Program-made: the position numbers and the translations under genes | The notes under the pieces: model-generated | Seen by the model: only the letters and a program-made list of their open reading frames with translations | What the model was told of the DNA's origin: nothing | Databases searched by the model: none | Shown: piece by piece, positions 58,158 to 64,000 of the stretch | Layout: each line of letters starts with the position of its first letter | Numbering within the stretch: the stretch's first letter is position 1 | Source: Perkinsus chesapeaki | Lineage: Eukaryota > Perkinsozoa > Perkinsida > Perkinsidae | Length of the DNA: 64,000 nucleotides | Assembly: GCA_013115145.1 (NCBI GenBank) | Contig: JAAPAO010000006.1 | Coordinates: forward strand, 1-64,000 | Direction: 5' to 3'

Positions 58158-60630
58158 TCAGACGAGGGTTCGCAAGACGCGCCAACCCATCACAATGTGC
58201 TGCAGCAGCGAACAGCGATCGGTAGCCCACCACTTATATTCCCTGGAGATTGAGAACGAAGCGACTGCTGTAGATTCGGACGAATAACTGTAAACGGCTT
58301 TGGTCATCATGAGATAATTAAGATCCCTTGCAACTTTCATTTTGTAATCATCAGCTTTCGGCGTGATCATCTACTTTGGTGTCCTCCATCACCCAACTCC
58401 CATTCGACCTCTCACCGCCTTCTGAGGACCTTATGGAGGACAATGCTACAGAGGGCGAAAGACATTACCTTCCCTCCGATGCTGGGCTGTCAGAAGCCTT
58501 AGGTGAGAGGGTCTCGGCATGCTGCATGGAATCAGAAGAATAACACCTGAGGAGGAATATAATCCCAGAAGTACTCACTACTTGTATGGTAATACTGGGC
58601 CTCGTAGTGCTGAGGGTCTCGACCGATAAAGATTTTCGAAGGATTCGATCCTTCAAGCAAAGCCGGCCGCACCGTGGCTCTCATAATCTGTGAGAGTAGG
58701 AAGATCTCGGAATGATTCGTAAGGTGATTCCTAAGACGGAGACCTACAATGTCTCCGGTATCATGGAGCCAGCCTTTTTCCTTATTCATAAGTTCATCGA
58801 TATCAATAAGATGCGGGCACCCCCAACTCTGTCTATCACTTCCATTAAACTCATGAGTGCAGGACCATTCCTGAGAGTGAAGCCCTCCAATAGGCGATAG
58901 CAATATGAGCACATCAATGGAGATAACATCGCTTCGTCACGGTGTGGACGGCACCGATGATGCCGTAGACGTAGAAATAAGGAAAGACAGCCCGCTCAGT
59001 GTGGTAGCAGTGCAATCCACTTACAATCGACATGGCGTTATCCTTGCTGTTTAATAGGACTATTCGAAGCTTTAAGAAGCTGGGCAGGTTGTCATCTGAG
59101 AATGGAACTAACACAGTCCAAAGCTGGTATATCATGTATATTCAGTGAGGGATCGCAGAAATGCGAGCTATTCAATTTTTATTGCGCCAGACTGTATATC
59201 CGACGGCTAGGCCATTCTCGTGAGACTTTTTGCATTAACTTGAAGCTATGTGAATTGACCATATCAATCCCAAACTTACTTCGTTTCCCCAACAGGTGTA
59301 TATAAGCAGCAAGACCACGCTTACCGTCCTCCCCCTCAATACCGCCAGGATATACGGCAAGCTAAAGCGACAACGGGAACAAAGTGATAAGGACCTTGTC
59401 AGTCGCATCGGAGAAGCATCCCGACCGAGATTGGCAGCAAGAAGTATATCACTGACGTTTCGAGTTCACATATTGCGGCCTACTTGAAATTTATAGTTTC
59501 CTTTCCATGTTGGTGGTGATTTAAATTCATCTCCGATATCATATTCTTCACGACCGTTGAATCGGACTTCATGCTCATCAGGCTTAAGTGGGTTTGGATC
59601 TTCCTCAACCACTGATGCAGTAGCTCGGAATACCTGTTTAACAAATAATTTTCGATATATATTGAGCCTTGACCAGTGCCAGACTAGCACTAGTAGTGCT
59701 GCACTACTAGTAAGCCCCAATTGCTCACCAGTTTGTCATTCGCGTCGAGCCAACCATTCTCTTTCGAAAGTGTAGATCGATCTACGAAGTCCGAGAAACC
59801 ACGCCCCCCACCGGGATAGCGGAACCCTGTGAGGCGACGAACCTGGACGACGGCGGCAGTGACAGAATACAGGACCAAGCCATTACGATAGACTTGACCC
59901 TGTCGTGGTGGTTCACGAGCTCCATTGTGCATTGAATTTGTGATCCGAAAGGAAAGGCATCGACTGTACCTGCTCGAACAGTGACTTGCTCATGGAGCTA
60001 TCGGCAGCAACTCCGGTGTAATCACAAGTTAAGGCGCCCATAGCATGAATTGCCACTGTCTGTTGTATACCAGCCATTCATGCTTCAAAGCGTATATCTA
60101 TTCCATGACGATATTAGTAGTGCAGAGAAGTTTCGTATAAGTGATAAATGGGAACATGAGCTTTGATTCGGGCTGATGGCATACCGCGCACTCTCTCTGT
60201 GTCAGTGACATGATATCACGATACCGTTTCAGCTAACAATAGTAGTCGAGTGTGTTGCCCAGACGCATCATCTGTTCACCTATCTTTTCGTTGAAATTAA
60301 CGAAAGCTCCCAAATATCCTTCCTTGCTCCTGGAATCGCCGCTGGGATACACTTGTAACTGACCCGTGGTTGCTGTTGCACGATTAATCACGAAGTTTAG
60401 AAAGATACCCGATGATGGGACGGCAAAATGGAATATGCCAACGTAGTATACCGATCAGTCTCACATATACTTCAGAAGCGATAGGTTAGTATGGCCAGAA
60501 ATCTTTCCATTCAACGAAAGCTATACAGTCAGCAAGGACGCTCACTCACGTGGTAGCTGAAGGAATCTGTCACCATTGTCGGGGATTTCACGACAGTACT
60601 AGTATCTTTGGGGTCGACTTGGAACTCCAT
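58158..60630 (-). CDS. MATH-domain protein, tandem copy 1
   Basis: Starts MEFQVDPKDTSTVVKSPTMV at 60630. A head domain (GQLQVYPSGDSRSKEGYLGA) is followed by a MATH/TRAF-like unit (GFRYPGGGRGFSDFVDRSTL, SKENGWLDANDKLV) and a linker exon shared with copy 2 (NPLKPDEHEVRFNGREEYDI). A second MATH unit reads LRIVLLNSKDNAMSIVSGL, EWSCTHEFNGSDRQSWGCPH and LMNKEKGWLHDTGDIVGLRL. MATH domains bind peptide ligands in ubiquitin-adaptor and signalling proteins. The 3' end is uncertain: a Ser-rich tail (SDSMQHAETLSPKASDSPAS) splices over 39 nt to RSSEGGERSNGSWVMEDTK, and the final frame to 58158 did not join cleanly. Confidence 0.65.
59477..59635 (-). repeat. Exon conserved with 61991-62148
   Basis: About 158 bases, roughly 93 percent identical by eye to the matching exon of MATH copy 2, far above the similarity of the surrounding exons and introns. 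Confidence 0.75.
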
Positions 60631-61079
60631 GGTCACACTTGAAAAATACTTAGGGGAATGGACCCTGCTTTTCTATGTCTTCAGGCGAAGCCACAGAGGA
60701 TATAAAAAAACTCAGCGCTGGAAGCTCACACCAATGCCATCAAGATTCTCGCTGGAGTAGATGATGGCATCGGATAATGGAATTTCGACGATGGAAATAC
60801 TCAACTGACGTAGGACGTGCGTAGCCCATGACATGGCGCACATGCATCCTTATCACTGGAACGCGACAACAACAGTAATACTGAATAGTAATACTGGGAC
60901 TAGCGATTCAAAGAACCCTGAGGCGGCCGATGACGTAGACATGTAATCATATTAGGATTCGCGCTTCGTGCGTTTAGCATCCGAGTTCTCCGGATGTTCA
61001 TCTCTAACGTTAACTTTCTTCCCACAGCCGCTATTCCTGAAAATATCACTTCAATAGGTAATAAACGAGTCCATAGTAA
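60631..61079. other. Gap: spacer between MATH copies 1 and 2
   Basis: About 450 bases, similar in size to the next spacer (63041-63465), as expected of a tandem duplication unit. No gene recognised. Confidence 0.45.
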
Positions 61080-63040
61080 TTACTCCAGGATCACAGGTTG
61101 TTCTGAATTTGGGTCGGGTGCTGCTGGTAATGAAGCAGAAACCGATACACGTAAAACCTGATAAACTAGTTGTAAGATACGGTACCATGAACAGAATACC
61201 CACCGCCTCGCCCGAATCATTAATCCATCCGAGAGTCTCGTTACGCAGCTGATCAATGGGGATGAGTGCAGGGCAACCCCAGGTTCGATCCTCGTTATTA
61301 AATGTGTGTATAGAAGTCCAACGCTGAGAGAAAAGACTATAGGAAACTTAAAATTCGTACGATACGATGGTATTGTAGGCAAACAAGATAGCCCCTGTTT
61401 GGATTCGCAGGCTCTTTGTGAATCCTGAGTTTCCTTAAACGCAGAAGTGATACAATGCTTACGATAGATTTCGCCTTATTTTTGTGGTTTATCAACTTTA
61501 TCTTCAACTTGAGAATGCCCAGTGACTTATTACCTGTATGAGAAAACCGAGCACAAATCACATATAGCCCCAGAACCACTCGATTTTTTGGTGTACGGGT
61601 TTCGAGCCATTACAAACGGAGTTATCACATTCTGACTTACCTAGGGAACTTTCGAATTCTAGTACCGTCCATGCTAGCATACAGAGGTCGCGCGGTGATT
61701 GTTGGGAAAACTTTGGACGAATCGCTTCAAGTTGCTGGAAAGTTTTCGCTTTCAGCTCTTCTATTTTGTTGTTCACATTCGAAAATATAGAAATAAACTC
61801 GGAGTATGATCGCAGAAGCAATTGATAGGACTGCCTCCCCAGTATATGATAGATAGTTACCTCGCTGCCCAAGTAAGTGCAAGTAAGCAGCAACGCTCCG
61901 CGTGGATTTCCGTGTATCAGCACCACCAGGGTATACGACAACCTAGCAGTTGACCCTCTTGAGTTGCAGCCAAGTCTCATCTCTCAGCAAGCCTACTTGA
62001 AATTTATAATTTCCTTTCCATGTTGGTGGTGATTTAAATTCATCTCCGATATCATATTCTTCACGACCATTGAATCGGACTTCATGCTCGTTGGGCTTCA
62101 ATGGGTCTGGATCCTCCTTAACCACTGATGCAGTAGCTCGGAATACCTATGAAATTGAATGCTTCACGACGATTAGGTTGCCACCGAAGAAATCATCGAA
62201 TTTTTTTATCATTGTTTTTCTCACCAGTTTGCCCTGCTCATCCAGCCAGTCGTTCTTTTTAGAGAGTTCAGATCGGTGAGCAAATCTCCTCCAACCATTA
62301 GATAGCCCAGGATATACGAACCTCGAGAATTCCTTCGCCTAGATGAAAGGTTGCGGTGGATCAGAACAATATCATTACGATGGACCTGGACTGGTCAGTG
62401 TGGTTCACGAGCTCTATACTGTATTTCACTTTGGATCCGAGAGGGAAGACGTTCACTGAACCTACACGAAGAGGGGAATAGGGATCCCCCGAGGGATACA
62501 ATTCGTGCGTGTGGTCATGTCACACTCACTAGTAACACTAATGATAACAGCCGTTCACGAACATGAACTTCGGGTTGGTATTCTTCGAGGTTTCTAATCT
62601 CAAGTTCAATCTCCGAGATTAAATATATTATCTCACGGATTGAGTCACCACTTAATCCAAAGTTCCAATCCACTATCGAAAGCATCATTTGCAGAGCTGT
62701 GATCATGTCACGATAATCGTACTACCTTTCTTCTCCTCGAAATAAACGTAAGCCGCCAAGTATCCCGCCTTGCTAAAGGGAGCGCCTTTGAGTTTCACGT
62801 GTACCTGACCACCACTTTTTGACACCGTCTATTTGACAGGAATCGCGGACAGCTGGGCAATGACAACCTGACCGTCACCAGCCGTATCACATGCTTAACA
62901 TTAACATTAAGTTGTGAGATTCAACGAAACCTTTGCAGTCAGCAGCGACGCTCACTCACGTGGTAGCTGAAGAATTCTGTCACCATTGCTGGGGATTTCA
63001 CAACGGTGCTTTCATCGTTGGGGTCGACTTGGAATTCCAT
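61080..63040 (-). CDS. MATH-domain protein, tandem copy 2
   Basis: Starts MEFQVDPNDESTVVKSPAMV at 63040, nearly the same as copy 1, with the first intron at the same place (after SYH). Blocks: GGQVHVKLKGAPFSKAGYLA, VNVFPLGSKVKYSIELVNHT, the shared linker exon (EHEVRFNGREEYDIGDEFKS), a segment (RDLCMLAWTVLEFESSLGKS), then a MATH unit seen as LKLKIKLINHKNKAKSIVS, SLSQRWTSIHTFNNEDRTWG, CPALIPIDQLRNETLGWIND and VLRVSVSASLPAAPDPNSEQ. It ends at 61080 with PVILE. The W-x-C/I-H-x-F and G-C-P-x-L-I-P-x-x-x-L motifs are the MATH signature. Protein-protein adaptor role inferred. Several introns are unresolved. Confidence 0.7.
61991..62148 (-). repeat. Exon conserved with 59477-59635
   Basis: Partner of the exon in MATH copy 1; see that entry. 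Confidence 0.75.
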
Positions 63041-63465
63041 GGTCACACTTGAAAGAGAATGCTAACAATGAGGGGAACGCCACGAAGAACAGGAGATGTT
63101 CGCATGAAACTATCATGATTGAAGAGTCTCTCAGAGAGACGAACTGGTCCGAGTCTGACAGATGCTGGGTGAACTCGAAACGGTCATAAAAGAACCTCAA
63201 TATCACGCTCAGATCTAGAAGTACCGTCAAACCCACATCGAAAAGACCACAGAACGAGGACCAAAATCAACGCCAATCTATCGCTGATATACGAAAACAC
63301 TTTCTGGTGAAATAGCAGGCAGATGCTTATATCATACTGGATCGCCGATCTCACAGAGGAGTTACTCCGCCGGAGTACTCCCACTCTAGCACGCTTTCCT
63401 CCAGACTTTGGTCGCTGATCATTCTTGGGCTTCTGCGCCAATACTCCGACTAGAACGAAATAGGT
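63041..63465. other. Gap: spacer between MATH copies 2 and 3
   Basis: No gene recognised. Contains a 15-bp palindrome at 63363-63377 (TACTCCG-C-CGGAGTA). It resembles the one at 825-839 (CACTCCG-A-CGGAGTG) inside the transposon-like element. Confidence 0.45.
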
Positions 63466-64000
63466 TTATAGACAGTTCAAGTTCATCGCAAGTACTTGAG
63501 AGCATTGAGATACAATTTTAGGAGGAGGCGCGCCTCCAGCCATGACCGGAAGTACAGCTGCTCTGATTACCTGCCATGTGGCTAGCATTTCGCTTGTCAC
63601 GCGAACTCGTCTCAATAGCGTAATATACAGAGAGAGATACTCACAGAGTGATACTCACAATCTCTTGATCCTCATTTAGCCAGCCACTCCCCTCTTTCCG
63701 TAAGGCTTCGAGAGGTATTAGTTCAGGGCAGCCCCAGCTGCTTCTGAGGGTGTCGAAGGTGTGAATTGCCGTCCACTTCTGAGAAACACCTCGGACTGAG
63801 CTCAGCACCAAAAAGCTGGAGCGTTCGCGCATTTCTCTTGCATCCATAGCACAGCCACGCCCAGGCATATATACGTTCCACCTACTGTTATACACTATCA
63901 GCAAACAGTAAGGCCTATCAAAATGCGCCCCGAAAATGCTCACAATGCTCTGCTTGAAGTCTTTGTGATTTAACGCTTTCATCTTCAGCTGCACCCCACA
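63466..64000 (-). CDS. MATH-domain protein, tandem copy 3 (cut by window end)
   Basis: Only the C-terminal part lies in the window. It holds a MATH unit parallel to those of copies 1 and 2: LKMKALNHKDFKQSIVSIFG, SQKWTAIHTFDTLRSSWGCP, ELIPLEALRKEGSGWLNEDQ and EIVSI. After an intron with acceptor ACATGGCAG comes the last exon (VIRAAVLPVMAGGAPPPKIV) and TAA at 63466. The start and N-terminal domains lie beyond base 64000. Confidence 0.7.

Noticed and set aside
1-64000. Bacterial or organellar origin, CRISPR arrays, rRNA operons
   Set aside because: Spliceosomal introns interrupt nearly every gene, families are eukaryotic nuclear ones, and no regularly spaced direct repeats or rRNA-like sequence was found.

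Overview
This is nuclear DNA of a small, intron-rich eukaryote, almost certainly a protist. Coding is dense. Most genes are broken into short exons by very small GT-AG introns: those resolved by reading-phase matching mostly fall between about 39 and 56 nt, with a few near 28-34 and some of 60-130. No operons, Shine-Dalgarno sites, rRNA genes or CRISPR arrays were seen. The gene set (tubulin-tyrosine-ligase-like enzyme, EF-hand protein, cathepsin B, tandem MATH and SET paralogues, secreted paralogous proteins) would fit an alveolate such as a Perkinsus-like organism. That placement is inference, not something the sequence proves. Gene models were assembled by hand from exon phases and family homology. 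Spans run start codon to stop codon, introns included.

Layout. 1-3.96 kb is gene-poor: a decayed PIF/Harbinger-like DNA transposon (376-1757), an AT-rich island with a tiny spliced gene and a 45-bp near-perfect palindrome, then hairpin-rich spacer. From 3.96 to 35.1 kb nearly everything is on the minus strand: an unknown membrane/coiled-coil protein, a charged nuclear-type protein, IWS1/SPN1, a TMEM65-like mitochondrial protein, a RING/coiled-coil protein, two small basic proteins, a 4-hydroxy-2-oxoglutarate aldolase-type enzyme, a RING plus triple-SH3 protein, two tandem divergent SET proteins, an RCC1-repeat protein, a polytopic membrane protein, an RRM protein, a TTLL enzyme and a Q-rich protein.

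36.5-46.2 kb is a plus-strand block: an EF-hand protein, two unknown proteins, a multi-exon parallel beta-helix protein, and two single-exon secreted paralogues (540 and 567 aa) whose 3' parts are identical over 225 bp while the rest has diverged. 46.3-51.2 kb (minus) has a PAP2-type lipid phosphatase, an unknown protein and the Pol III factor BRF1, divergent from a plus-strand cathepsin B-like protease (51.5-53.2 kb). 53.7-64 kb is minus again: a KG-rich protein, a zinc-finger/RING ligase, an unknown protein, and three tandem MATH-domain genes, the last cut by the window end.

The genes look like an ordinary mix of nuclear housekeeping (transcription by Pol II and III, ubiquitylation, RNA binding), organelle and lipid metabolism, and lineage-specific tandem families (SET, MATH, secreted paralogues). 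No pathway-level cluster was recognised. The least explained signals are the dispersed short palindromes with one-base centres, the AT-rich island, and the secreted paralogue pair with its homogenised tail.
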